Positions 24,173-32,379 of a stretch of DNA of 38,781 bases are shown here, piece after piece. This DNA is from Dysgonamonadaceae bacterium (GTDB taxonomy: Bacteria > Bacteroidota > Bacteroidia > Bacteroidales > Azobacteroidaceae): contig JAIRPX010000152.1 of the NCBI GenBank assembly GCA_031256775.1, positions 1-38,781 on the forward strand, written 5' to 3'. Positions within the stretch are counted from its first letter, which is position 1; every line of letters begins with the position of its first letter. The translations under genes were made by a program, and so were the position numbers. The notes below the pieces were generated by a model, which was not told the origin of the DNA, did not search any database, and saw nothing but the letters and a program-made list of their open reading frames with translations.

Positions 24173-24330
24173 CTGGATTGCTTCGCTAATGCTCGCAATG
24201 ACGATGTACAAAACCATGCTGTGCAGAGTTAGATATTTTAGGGGAGCGTTATGTTGTAGTTATTGATATGTGTGCATCGTCATTGCGAGCATAGCGAAGC
24301 AATCCAGCGCTGAAAAACTAAAAACTATTT
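24173..24330. repeat. Composite interspersed repeat region 4 (vanZ-rpmH gap)
   Basis: A direct A module at 24173-24203 (core GCTAATGCT) runs into ATGTACAAAACCATGCTGTG; an inverted A module at 24278-24307 lacks one core base (GAGCATAGCG). The pair therefore faces outward, opposite to the head-to-head arrangement elsewhere. A short tract GAAAAACTAAAAACTA follows the inverted copy, on the CCAG side as in other copies. The gene-free gap spans 24164-24498; the remainder holds an inverted repeat and the rpmH promoter. Confidence 0.85.
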
Positions 24331-24390
24331 GCTTTCGCGCTTAAAATTTAACCGCTCAACGGGTTGCAAATCGAAAAAAATCTGTTTTTT

Positions 24391-24416
24391 TTCTCTGAAT
24401 CAATGAAATCAGAGAA
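24391..24416. promoter_or_regulatory. 8-bp inverted repeat immediately upstream of the rpmH promoter
   Basis: TTCTCTGA (24391-24398) and TCAGAGAA (24409-24416) are perfect inverted arms around a 10-nt loop, ending 4 bp before the rpmH -33 box. It could be an operator or an upstream transcript barrier; no T-run follows directly. Confidence 0.4.
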
Positions 24417-24420
24417 TAAT

Positions 24421-24452
24421 TTTGGATAATAAGAAAAAAAATTCTACCTTTG
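24421..24452 (+). promoter_or_regulatory. Bacteroidetes promoter for rpmH
   Basis: TTTG at 24421-24424, a 20-nt spacer and TACCTTTG at 24445-24452 match both boxes of the consensus exactly. Transcription would begin near 24459, about 40 nt before the rpmH ATG. This is the clearest promoter on the plus strand. Confidence 0.75.
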
Positions 24453-24498
24453 CAGTCCATTTGTCAAAAAATAAGTAAAACAAAAAATATAAACAGAT

Positions 24499-24651
24499 AT
24501 GAAACGTACATTTCAACCTTCAAACAGGAAGCGTAAAAACAAGCATGGTTTCCGTAACAGAATGGAAAGTGCTAACGGGCGCAGGGTATTGGCGTCGCGC
24601 AGAGCTAAAGGACGTAAAAAATTGACGGTATCCGACGAATATAACGGATAG
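24499..24651 (+). CDS. rpmH: 50S ribosomal protein L34
   Basis: A 50-residue, strongly basic protein beginning [20 protein letters not shown] and ending [10 protein letters not shown], the unmistakable L34 sequence with the Bacteroidetes C-terminal tail. It is a component of the large ribosomal subunit near the exit-tunnel face. It has its own strong promoter and an intrinsic terminator. The usual rnpA and dnaA neighbours are absent, so it does not mark the origin here. Confidence 0.98.
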   Translation: MKRTFQPSNRKRKNKHGFRNRMESANGRRVLASRRAKGRKKLTVSDEYNG

Positions 24652-24669
24652 ATTATGAAGTTTTAGAAT

Positions 24670-24705
24670 AAAAGGGGATAAACATTGCGGTTTATTCCCC
24701 TTTTT
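24670..24705 (+). terminator. Rho-independent terminator of rpmH
   Basis: AAAAGGGGATAAAC (24670-24683), loop ATTGCG and GTTTATTCCCC then TTTTT (24690-24705) form a 13-14 bp stem with one bulged base and a T-run, 18 nt after the rpmH stop. The AT-rich region continues into the next promoter. Confidence 0.85.
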
Positions 24706-24729
24706 ATTTATTATATTTTTATTTTTTTG

Positions 24730-24737
24730 TATTTTTG
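24730..24737 (+). promoter_or_regulatory. Candidate -7 box (TATTTTTG) for the PASTA-rluD-type-ddl operon
   Basis: A TAnnTTTG match just after the rpmH terminator, predicting a start near 24744 and a leader under 10 nt before the ATG at 24753. The T-rich context weakens it. Confidence 0.35.
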
Positions 24738-24752
24738 TCCCCAAAAGAATTT

Positions 24753-25349
24753 ATGAATATATCTGGATTTTTTAAAAAATATAGTATTATCGCTAATTTA
24801 CTTTTAGCGGGGTTTATTTTTATTTCGTTGATATTGTGCATATTAAAGTGGCTGGAAAGTTATACTTGCCATGGTGAGGCAGTAGAAATACCGGATGTAA
24901 AAGGTTTGCGCATTGAAGATGCCGCGTCTGTTTTTCAGGGTAGGGGATTGGATTGTGCAGTAGCCGATTCCGTATTTGTTAAAAATGCCATTCCCGGAAC
25001 AATTATTGAAACCTCTCCTCCCGTTGGAACTCATGTTAAAAAACGGAGGACAATTTTTTTAACTATCAATTCCTTTTCAGCACAATTGCTTACTGTTCCT
25101 GATATTACAGACATGTCTCAACGTCATGCCCAATCACTTCTCAGAAGTATTGGGTTTACCACAATACAGGAAAGATATGTGCCGGGCGCTTTTCGCGGTT
25201 TGGCAGTAGGTTTGGAAAACAGGGGAAAACTTCTTTCTGCTGGCGATAAAGTTGCCATTGATGCATTTTTAACGCTTTTGGTCAGCTCAGGCGTTGATAT
25301 AACAGAGGCTGTTGATTCTACTTTAACAGAAGAAGAATCATGGTATTGA
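24753..25349 (+). CDS. Membrane-anchored PASTA-domain protein
   Basis: From the ATG at 24753 (MNISGFFKKYSIIANLLLAG) the protein is 198 residues. It has one membrane segment (about residues 10-33) followed by two periplasmic PASTA domains: about 43-109 (VEIPDVKGLRIEDAASVF, then TSPPVGTHVKKRRTIFLTI) and about 112-180 (LLTVPDITDMSQRHAQSLL, then GDKVAIDAFLTLLVSSG). PASTA domains bind muropeptides or beta-lactam-like ligands in serine/threonine kinases and penicillin-binding proteins, but there is no kinase domain here. Position just before rluD-type and ddl genes suits an envelope role, which is inference. An in-frame TTG at 24735 is rejected as start. Confidence 0.9.
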   Translation: MNISGFFKKYSIIANLLLAGFIFISLILCILKWLESYTCHGEAVEIPDVKGLRIEDAASVFQGRGLDCAVADSVFVKNAIPGTIIETSPPVGTHVKKRRTIFLTINSFSAQLLTVPDITDMSQRHAQSLLRSIGFTTIQERYVPGAFRGLAVGLENRGKLLSAGDKVAIDAFLTLLVSSGVDITEAVDSTLTEEESWY

Positions 25350-25360
25350 TTTAGACGCTT

Positions 25361-26410
25361 ATGGAAGCAAATTTGGTGGAGGCAGATTTTGTATCAGACA
25401 GTTCAAATATGATTGAAGATCAGGAAGATGAGCTGTTCGAGCATTTTCGTTTTGTTGCCGATAAGGGGCAAAGTTTGCTTCGTGTTGATAAATTCTTGAT
25501 AGATCGCATTGAAAATATTTCCCGCAACCGTATTCAGATGGCTGCCGATGCAGGATATGTCCTTGCCAACGGAACGCCGGTAAAATCCAGCTATAAAGTT
25601 AAGCCTCAGGATATTATAACGGTTGTGATGGATTCTCCGCGACGCGAACTTGAAATACTGCCCGAAAATATTCCGTTGAACATTGTGTATGAAGATTCCG
25701 ATGTAATGGTTGTAAATAAACCTGCGGGGCTGGTTGTACATCCCGGACATGGCAACTATAGCGGTACGCTGGTCAATGCCCTTGCATGGTATTTTAAGGA
25801 TAATCCCGATTACGATTCCAGCGATCCGCGATTGGGACTCGTACATCGCATCGACAAAGATACTTCGGGCTTACTGTTGATTGCAAAAAATCCCGATGCA
25901 AAGACGCATTTGGGGATGCAGTTTTTCAGTAAAACGACAAAAAGAAAATATGTTGCTCTGGTTTGGGGAAACGTGAAGGAAAATGAAGGAACTGTTGAAG
26001 GAAATATTGGGCGTCATCCGCGCGAAAAGCTTATGATGACTGTTTTTCCCGACGGAGATTCAGGCAAACCGGCAGTTACCCATTATCGTGTTTTGGAACG
26101 CTATCCTTATGCCACGCTCGTAGAATGTCGCCTTGAAACAGGTCGCACGCATCAAATTCGCGTTCACATGAAACATATCGGGCATGTGCTTTTCAACGAT
26201 GAACGCTACGGAGGCAATGAAATTCTGAAGGGGAATCATCATACAAAATACATGCAGTTCATCAGGAACTGTTTTGAGGTTTGCCCCCGTCAGGCTTTAC
26301 ATGCGCAGACGCTTGGCTTTACCCATCCGCGAACAGGGAAAGAAATATTTCTGGAAAGTCCGCTGCCGGAAGATATGACAAAATTAATTGAAAAATGGAG
26401 ACAGATATGA
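25361..26410 (+). CDS. RluA/RluD-family large-subunit rRNA pseudouridine synthase
   Basis: A 349-residue protein. An acidic N-terminal stretch is followed by an S4 RNA-binding domain (about residues 35-95: LRVDKFLIDRIENISRNRIQ). The pseudouridine synthase domain follows with the catalytic aspartate in GLVHRIDKDTSGLLLIAKN, plus VVNKPAGLVVHPGHGNYSG, ALVWGNVKENEGTVEGNIGR and the LETGRTHQIRVHMKHIGH motif. It most likely modifies 23S rRNA in the helix 69 region as RluD does, but RluA/RluC-type targets cannot be excluded. Its stop overlaps the ddl start (ATGA at 26407-26410). Confidence 0.94.
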   Translation: MEANLVEADFVSDSSNMIEDQEDELFEHFRFVADKGQSLLRVDKFLIDRIENISRNRIQMAADAGYVLANGTPVKSSYKVKPQDIITVVMDSPRRELEILPENIPLNIVYEDSDVMVVNKPAGLVVHPGHGNYSGTLVNALAWYFKDNPDYDSSDPRLGLVHRIDKDTSGLLLIAKNPDAKTHLGMQFFSKTTKRKYVALVWGNVKENEGTVEGNIGRHPREKLMMTVFPDGDSGKPAVTHYRVLERYPYATLVECRLETGRTHQIRVHMKHIGHVLFNDERYGGNEILKGNHHTKYMQFIRNCFEVCPRQALHAQTLGFTHPRTGKEIFLESPLPEDMTKLIEKWRQI

Positions 26411-27387
26411 AAAAAAACATTGCAATCGTAGCGGGAGGTTATTCCTCCGAAAAGACAGTTTCTCTGAAAAGCGCGCAGGGAATAAAATCGTTTCTGGACA
26501 GGGAACGCTATAACTCTTTTATTGTTATTATTACAGAAAAAGAGTGGACGGTTCGTATTTCAGATAAAAATAGCGTTTTCATCGACAGAAATGATTTCAG
26601 TTTCACGTATGGTGGAGACAGGATAAAATTTGATTTTGCCTATATCACCATTCATGGAACTCCCGGTGAAAACGGACTTTTACAGGGATATTTCGATATG
26701 CTTAATATACCTTATTCCGGCTGCGGAGTACTTGCTTCCGCTTTAACGTTCAACAAATATTTTTGTAATAGTTATCTGAGAAATTTTGGGGTGAAAACGG
26801 CAAAATTTGTTTATTTGCAGCGCAATTCAAACTGGAATGTCGAAGAAATAACGGCGTATCTGGGCTTACCTCTATTTGTAAAGCCCAACGACGGAGGCTC
26901 CAGTTTCGGAGTAAGCAAGGTTGTTTCAATCGACCGGTTGCCGGAGGCTGTAAATCTTGCTTTCAGTGAAGGAAACAGCGTTTTAATCGAGAGTTTTATT
27001 GCCGGAACGGAAGTAACCTGCGGCTGTTATAAGGCAAATGGTAAAAAGACTGTTTTACCGGTTACGGAAGTTATCAGTAAAAACGAGTTTTTCGATTTCG
27101 ACGCTAAATACAATCCCGATAGCGTGGAAGAAATCACTCCGGCTCGAATTTCTCCCGATTTGACCGAGAAAATTCAGTCTCTTACGGCTAAAATCTACGA
27201 TTGGATTGATGCGCGCGGAATTATCCGTATCGACTACATTATTGCGCCTGACGACGATGTTCTGATGCTGGAAGTGAACACTACGCCCGGAATGACGGCT
27301 ACAAGTTTTATTCCGCAGCAGGTCAGGGCGGCAGGATTGAACATGCAGGATGTGATGAAGGAGATTATTGAAAATGGACGAAATTGA
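26407..27387 (+). CDS. ddl: D-alanine--D-alanine ligase
   Basis: A 326-residue ATP-grasp enzyme that makes the D-Ala-D-Ala dipeptide for peptidoglycan precursors. The start at 26407 (MKKNIAIVAGGYSSEKTVSL) overlaps the previous stop as ATGA and matches the family start better than an ATG 12 bp earlier (26395). Marks are ITIHGTPGENGLLQGYFDML, NIPYSGCGVLASALTFNKY, LPLFVKPNDGGSSFGVSKV, GTEVTCGCY and the metal and nucleotide motif RIDYIIAPDDDVLMLEVNTT followed by PGMTATSF. The length is normal. In the PASTA-pseudouridine synthase-ddl run it supports an envelope theme. Confidence 0.97.
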   Translation: MKKNIAIVAGGYSSEKTVSLKSAQGIKSFLDRERYNSFIVIITEKEWTVRISDKNSVFIDRNDFSFTYGGDRIKFDFAYITIHGTPGENGLLQGYFDMLNIPYSGCGVLASALTFNKYFCNSYLRNFGVKTAKFVYLQRNSNWNVEEITAYLGLPLFVKPNDGGSSFGVSKVVSIDRLPEAVNLAFSEGNSVLIESFIAGTEVTCGCYKANGKKTVLPVTEVISKNEFFDFDAKYNPDSVEEITPARISPDLTEKIQSLTAKIYDWIDARGIIRIDYIIAPDDDVLMLEVNTTPGMTATSFIPQQVRAAGLNMQDVMKEIIENGRN

Positions 27388-27402
27388 ATAAATTACGATA
27401 AA

Positions 27403-28554
27403 ATGGAGAAAAAAAATGAATTTGACGATATACGCCCGTATGACGACGAGGAAGTCGCTCCGGTTATTGATCGCTTACTGAAAATCCCGGAATTTCGCTC
27501 CGTGCTGGAATTGCTTTTTCCCGATAAAAGCTGGGAAAAAATGGAAAAACTTATGCGTTCATTTTCTACCAAGCATGAATTTCAGCATGGGTTGATGAAA
27601 GGGCTTGTATATGATTTAGTCGGGAAAACTTCCGATTCCATCAGCAGTTCAGGTTTTGAAAATATTGATAAAAAGAAACCATGCACCTGCATTTCCAATC
27701 ATCGAGATATTATTTTGGACGCTGCGCTTCTCAGCTCTACACTTGGTTATAAGGGGTATGATACCGTTGAAGTTGCCATCGGCGATAATCTTTTGCTGTC
27801 GCCATGGATTAGGGACGTTGTGCGTTTAAATAAGAGTTTTATTGTAAAAAGGGGCGTTTCCATCAAGCAAATGCTGGAAGTGTCGCGCCATCTTTCCCGA
27901 TATATTCATTTCGTGGTTACGGAAAAAAACGAATCTGTCTGGATTGCCCAGCGCGAAGGAAGGGCAAAAGATTCCAACGACCGCACGCAGTCGGCTCTGC
28001 TGAAAATGCTGGCGATGGGAAGTGAAAAGGACTTGATAGGGAGTCTCGAAGAATTAAACATTGTCCCGCTTTCTTTTTCCTACGAATACGATCCGTGCGA
28101 CTGTTTGAAAGCAAAAGAATTTCAGCAAAAACGCGATGATCCCGATTTTAAGAAGTCGCCTGACGACGATCTCGTCAATATGCGAACAGGCATATTCGGC
28201 TATAAGGGCAGAGTACATTTCCAGATAGGGCGCTCAATAAATCCCGATTTGCTCGGTCTTGACAGGAATCTCGGAAGAAACGATTTAATTAAAAAAATTG
28301 CCGATTTAATCGATGCGGAAATATTTTTAAACTATCGCTTTTATCCTGGAAATTATATTGCGTACGATCGTTTGTGGGGAGGTAAATCTTTCGATGAAAA
28401 CTATACCGACAGCGATATGCGCACTTTCGACGCTTATCTTCAGCAGCAATTAGATAAAATTGATTTGCCGGACAGGGATATTCCTTTTCTTGAAGAAAAA
28501 ATGCTGGAAATGTATGCTTACCCCGTAAAAAATTGGTTATCAGTAAAAAAGTAA
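27403..28554 (+). CDS. PlsC-like glycerophosphate acyltransferase-domain protein
   Basis: A 383-residue protein with a roughly 90-residue N-terminal region unlike classical PlsC. The acyltransferase block follows: CTCISNHRDIILDAALLSS (H100, D102, D106), then IVKRGVSIKQMLEVSRHL and WIAQREGRAKDSNDRTQSAL, equivalent to the EGxR substrate motif. The classical motif is H-x4-D; here H100 to D106 is H-x5-D with an extra D102, a spacing I recall from Bacteroidetes relatives annotated as 1-acylglycerol-3-phosphate acyltransferases. No membrane helix is obvious. A role in phospholipid or aminolipid acylation is likely; the exact acceptor is not known. It lies 15 bp after ddl in the same run. Confidence 0.82.
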   Translation: MEKKNEFDDIRPYDDEEVAPVIDRLLKIPEFRSVLELLFPDKSWEKMEKLMRSFSTKHEFQHGLMKGLVYDLVGKTSDSISSSGFENIDKKKPCTCISNHRDIILDAALLSSTLGYKGYDTVEVAIGDNLLLSPWIRDVVRLNKSFIVKRGVSIKQMLEVSRHLSRYIHFVVTEKNESVWIAQREGRAKDSNDRTQSALLKMLAMGSEKDLIGSLEELNIVPLSFSYEYDPCDCLKAKEFQQKRDDPDFKKSPDDDLVNMRTGIFGYKGRVHFQIGRSINPDLLGLDRNLGRNDLIKKIADLIDAEIFLNYRFYPGNYIAYDRLWGGKSFDENYTDSDMRTFDAYLQQQLDKIDLPDRDIPFLEEKMLEMYAYPVKNWLSVKK

Positions 28555-28565
28555 ATTGCGAACAA

Positions 28566-29213
28566 ATGAAAAGTATATGTCTTATTTTTACTGTTTTGTT
28601 TCTTACTGTTTTGTTTTCCTGTGAAGAAGACAAAATTGATTATGGATTGGGCGAATACTATGAGGAAATAGCGACTGTTTTGAACGACAGCGCGTATCTT
28701 TTAGACGCGAATATATCTGTGGTTAATACCAATGCCTACCGCAGGGGAGAAAAGTCGCCTGAAGCCGGAAAAAGGGTATTATTGATGTATTCATACACCA
28801 ATATGGAAATACCGCCCTACGATCGCGCCGTGATTGTGCATAGCGTTTCCGAGCTTTCCACCGGCGAGTTAAAACTTGTTGGCAGGAAGGACATTGATTC
28901 TTTGCGGGCAGATCCCCTCCGGCTCGAAAGTATATGGCTTGGAAGCCGTTATTTAAATATGCAGTTCTATCTTAATTTTAAGTCGGAGGTTCATTCCGTC
29001 GGATTATTTACCGATTCCATCGGCTTGCATAAGGATACTGTTCATATTTATTTTAAACACGATTCCAATAACGATCCTCCCGGATATCCGGTTCATTCAT
29101 TCCTTTCTTTCAATTTGGGAAAAGTTTTAGGCAATCCTGAAAAGAAGAAAATCTTGTCGGTTAAAGTTAAAAGCGATAATTATGTCGATGAAATCTACGA
29201 ATTTGTTTATTGA
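28566..29213 (+). CDS. NigD-like lipoprotein
   Basis: From the ATG at 28566 the protein is 215 residues, with a lipoprotein signal peptide (MKSICLIFTVLFLTVLFSC; lipobox VLFSC, Cys19), so it is probably lipid-anchored in the periplasm or outer membrane. The remainder (GEYYEEIATVLNDSAYLLD, VLLMYSYTNMEIPPYDRAVI, a C-terminal half with beta-strands and YPVHSFLSFNLG) resembles the NigD-like two-domain family common in Bacteroidales. Its function is unknown; the NigD name comes from a bacteriocin locus and does not imply that activity. An upstream in-frame start (28533) is rejected since it would bury the signal peptide. It starts 11 nt after the acyltransferase stop and 3 nt separate its end from nadE. 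Confidence 0.75.
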   Translation: MKSICLIFTVLFLTVLFSCEEDKIDYGLGEYYEEIATVLNDSAYLLDANISVVNTNAYRRGEKSPEAGKRVLLMYSYTNMEIPPYDRAVIVHSVSELSTGELKLVGRKDIDSLRADPLRLESIWLGSRYLNMQFYLNFKSEVHSVGLFTDSIGLHKDTVHIYFKHDSNNDPPGYPVHSFLSFNLGKVLGNPEKKKILSVKVKSDNYVDEIYEFVY

Positions 29214-29216
29214 ACG

Positions 29217-31163
29217 ATGGAAAACTACGGATTTTATAAAGTAGCGGCGGCAATACCAGAAGTTCGCGTTGCTGATTGCATGTTTAATATTGGCGAAATA
29301 AAGAAAATAATTTTCGATGCTTTTGATAAAGGCGTTAAGATGTTGTGTTTTCCGGAATTGTCTTTGACGGCATATTCGTGCGGCGATTTATTTTTTCAAA
29401 AAACGCTTGTCAGGGAAGCAGAACAGGGCTTAATCAATTTGCTGGACGATACGGCTCATTTACCTGTCTGTTTTATAGTTGGCGCTCCGGTAGAGTATAA
29501 TTCCAAGTTGTATAACTGTGCCGTTGTCTGTTTTTGCGGTCATATACTTGGTATTGTTCCCAAAGTATTTTTGCCGAATTATTCGGAGTTTTACGAAAAA
29601 CGCTGGTTTAGTCCCAGTCCCCTGCACGAGGTAGTTGAAGATGTAAAATATGCCGGTGAATACGTTCCTTTTGGCAATAAATTGCTTTTCAAATTCGACG
29701 ATTACAAGTTTGCCGTAGAAATATGCGAAGACCTTTGGTCGGTGATTCCTCCAAGTTCTTCCCATGCGCTGGCAGGCGCTCAACTTATCTTTAACCTTTC
29801 GGCGAGCGACGAACTGATTGGCAAGCGGCAGTATGTAAAGTCCTTAATAACTCAGCAGTCGGCTCGTTGTCATTCGGCTTACGTTTATGCGTCGGCAGGG
29901 TTTGGCGAATCCACTACCGATGTGGTTTATGCAGGGAACGCCTATATCCATGAAAACGGCAAATTACTGGCTGAATCCAAGCGTTTTCAGTTTAATGAAC
30001 AGCTGGTTATTGGCGACGTTGATTTGGAATTATTAAAGGCGGAACGCATGAAAAACACCTCTTTCATCGACAAATTCGGGGTTGAAGGGTATAAGGAAAT
30101 AACCGTATCTTCGGTTTGGAAAAATGAAACTCCTGAGGAATTAAGCCGTTTTATCAGTCCAACGCCTTTTATTCCTTTGGCAGATAATTACAGCGAAAGC
30201 TGCGAAGAAATCTTTTCAATACAGATAGCTGGCTTGGCAAAACGGCTTTTACATTCTTCGATGAAATCGTTGATTTTAGGCGTTTCAGGAGGATTGGATT
30301 CTACTTTGGCATTACTTGTATGCGTAAAAACTGCCGATAAAATGGGACTTTCCCGCGAAAAAATTTGCGGAGTGACGATGCCCGGATTCGGAACAACAAA
30401 ACGAACCCATTCCAACGCTCTCCGGCTGATGCAGTTGCTGGGAATAAGCGTTAAGGAAATCAGCATAACAGCCGCCTGCAAGCAGCATTTCAGAGATATT
30501 GGGCATGATCCCTCTGTCTGCGATATAACCTACGAAAATTCTCAGGCACGCGAGCGCACTCAAATTTTGATGGATTTAGCCAATCAGATAGACGCTTTGG
30601 TTGTTGGAACCGGCGATATGTCGGAGCTGGCTTTAGGCTGGACTACCTACAACGGCGATCAGATGTCGATGTACGGGGTGAACGCCGGAATCCCCAAAAC
30701 GCTTGTACGTCATTTGGTGCAGTGGGTTGCTGAAAATCAGATGGAAGATGCAGCGCGTGAAACATTACTGGATATTATCAGCACTCCCGTCAGTCCTGAA
30801 TTGCTTCCAACAGACGATAATGGAAAAATGACCCAGTTCACCGAGAATTTGGTTGGTCCATACGAATTGCACGACTTTTTTCTTTTCTATACTTTGCGTT
30901 ATGGATTTTCTCCGTTGAAAATTTATTTTTTAGCCTGTCAAGCATTTAAAAATTCCCATGAAAAGGTAGATATTTTAAAATGGATGGAAGTTTTTTTCCG
31001 TCGTTTTTTCAGCCAGCAATTCAAACGTAGCTGTATGCCCGATGGCGTAAAAATAGGGTCGGTGAATCTTTCGCCACGCGGCGACTGGCGGATGCCGAGC
31101 GACGCCTGCGTTAATTTATGGTTGCAAGAAATTGCAAGCGCGAAAGCTTTTACTATACTTTAA
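29217..31163 (+). CDS. nadE: Glutamine-dependent NAD+ synthase
   Basis: A 648-residue two-domain enzyme that converts deamido-NAD to NAD+ with ammonia from glutamine. The N-terminal nitrilase-type glutaminase has its catalytic triad E47 ([14 protein letters not shown]), K116 ([19 protein letters not shown]) and C170 ([13 protein letters not shown]). The synthetase domain has the pyrophosphatase loop [15 protein letters not shown] (SGGLDST at 357-363), [20 protein letters not shown] and the C-terminal [19 protein letters not shown]. Length fits the long bacterial form. It is the last gene of the run from 24753; a repeat composite follows 19 bp after its stop. With nadA and nadB it is the third NAD gene in the window. 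Confidence 0.97.
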   Translation: MENYGFYKVAAAIPEVRVADCMFNIGEIKKIIFDAFDKGVKMLCFPELSLTAYSCGDLFFQKTLVREAEQGLINLLDDTAHLPVCFIVGAPVEYNSKLYNCAVVCFCGHILGIVPKVFLPNYSEFYEKRWFSPSPLHEVVEDVKYAGEYVPFGNKLLFKFDDYKFAVEICEDLWSVIPPSSSHALAGAQLIFNLSASDELIGKRQYVKSLITQQSARCHSAYVYASAGFGESTTDVVYAGNAYIHENGKLLAESKRFQFNEQLVIGDVDLELLKAERMKNTSFIDKFGVEGYKEITVSSVWKNETPEELSRFISPTPFIPLADNYSESCEEIFSIQIAGLAKRLLHSSMKSLILGVSGGLDSTLALLVCVKTADKMGLSREKICGVTMPGFGTTKRTHSNALRLMQLLGISVKEISITAACKQHFRDIGHDPSVCDITYENSQARERTQILMDLANQIDALVVGTGDMSELALGWTTYNGDQMSMYGVNAGIPKTLVRHLVQWVAENQMEDAARETLLDIISTPVSPELLPTDDNGKMTQFTENLVGPYELHDFFLFYTLRYGFSPLKIYFLACQAFKNSHEKVDILKWMEVFFRRFFSQQFKRSCMPDGVKIGSVNLSPRGDWRMPSDACVNLWLQEIASAKAFTIL

Positions 31164-31182
31164 GCGGTTTAATTTTGCGCGT

Positions 31183-31302
31183 CGTCATGCGAGCGTTAGC
31201 GAAGCAATCCAGCAAAAAACTAAAAACTAAAAACTGAAAACTGAAAACTGAAAACTGAAAACTGAAAATTGTATTGCTTCAGGCTTTGCCTTCGCAATGA
31301 CG
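31183..31302. repeat. Composite interspersed repeat region 5 (head-to-head A/A' pair around heptamers)
   Basis: The simplest and cleanest composite: inverted A module 31183-31212 (one base missing), then about eight heptamers (AAAACTA/AAAACTG) at 31214-31269, then a direct A' module 31271-31302 with core AGGCTTTGCCT. The two modules are inverted around the heptamer tract, giving a potential long hairpin between the ends of the convergent nadE and flippase-like genes. It could act as a bidirectional transcript end. Confidence 0.9.
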
Positions 31303-31329
31303 ACGCACGATTCTCGTGCCTTCGAGCTT

Positions 31330-32379
31330 TCACACCTTCGCGCCGTTATCCCGTTGCATCCACTTGGGCAAAATCAGCATACCAAAGAAAAGATACATGT
31401 AAAAACTGATAAACCGCCACAATATCACAACTAAAAGAACAAGGCTACCCGACAGGAATATATCGCTGTAGTATTCCTTGAACGTGTATTCGCTCAGACC
31501 GCTTCCACCCGGAGTGGGCATGACAATCATCAGAATCCACAGCACTACCTGACGCGCAAACACAGTCAAATGGTTCTCGACATGAGTAAAAGCAGAAAAA
31601 ATAATATTAACGATAAAAAAACGCGAAAACCAGATGACTGCCGTTATTAAAAAAAGTTTCAAACGGAAAGTAAAAGAGTAATTCTTAATAGTTTGAGAAG
31701 CATGTAGCATGTCTTCTGTCATTTTTTCAGCTTTTTCCCGTCCCCGTTTTAACAGCGGGAATCTAAAAATCCACAGCACGATTTTCTTTATCCAGTCGGG
31801 TCGAATAAAAATGCCTGTGAACAGGAGCGACGTCCACAGCAAAAGTAAACAGTAGAGACCTGCAAAAACATATATCATAGCAGGAATCAGCTGGTTATGC
31901 GATGGAAATAGTTCGTCCAAAGGAATAAACAGAAATAACAGCGGACAGATCAGAATAAAAAACAGTTCGTCCAAAAACAGGTTAATAAGCATGATGGTTG
32001 TGCTGCGCCCTGCGTTTACGCCTTCTTTTACAAGGAAATAGATAACAAGGCTTGATCCCCCTATTGCCGACGGCGTGATAGCCGAGATAAACTCGCTTAA
32101 TATATGAACGTTAAATGCTTTTCGCCATGAAATAGTATTACCGGAAAGTATCCGGAAACGCCATATCAGCGAACCGTCGCGCATAATGACAAGCGCTGCA
32201 AGCATTAAAAAAAGAAAGAGAATTTTTTCCGGCGAAAAGTGGAATGAAGTAAGAACGGCAACGTCAAATTCTTTGAAAAAAAACCATGCTACGGCAAACA
32301 TTCCCAGTGCAACCGGCAACCATACGCGACATATCCTGATCGACTTCATTTCGTCATGATTTTTAATGTGTTTCCGCAT
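31330..32379 (-). CDS. Lysylphosphatidylglycerol-synthase-TM/UPF0104-type flippase-like membrane protein
   Basis: A 349-residue multi-pass protein with about eight hydrophobic segments. It carries the signatures LSEFISAITPSAIGGSSLVI followed by YFLVKEGVNAGRSTTIMLI, and near the C-terminus VMPTPGGSGLSEYTF. These define the membrane domain related to the MprF flippase and to AglD/YbhN proteins; the soluble lysyltransferase domain of MprF is absent. Such proteins are often next to glycosyltransferases and are thought to move lipid or lipid-linked sugars across the membrane. It overlaps the preceding glycosyltransferase gene by 17 bp if started at 32379; an internal ATG at 32349 (MKSIRICRVWLP) is equally plausible and would remove the overlap. 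Confidence 0.88.
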   Translation of the reverse strand: MRKHIKNHDEMKSIRICRVWLPVALGMFAVAWFFFKEFDVAVLTSFHFSPEKILFLFLMLAALVIMRDGSLIWRFRILSGNTISWRKAFNVHILSEFISAITPSAIGGSSLVIYFLVKEGVNAGRSTTIMLINLFLDELFFILICPLLFLFIPLDELFPSHNQLIPAMIYVFAGLYCLLLLWTSLLFTGIFIRPDWIKKIVLWIFRFPLLKRGREKAEKMTEDMLHASQTIKNYSFTFRLKLFLITAVIWFSRFFIVNIIFSAFTHVENHLTVFARQVVLWILMIVMPTPGGSGLSEYTFKEYYSDIFLSGSLVLLVVILWRFISFYMYLFFGMLILPKWMQRDNGAKV

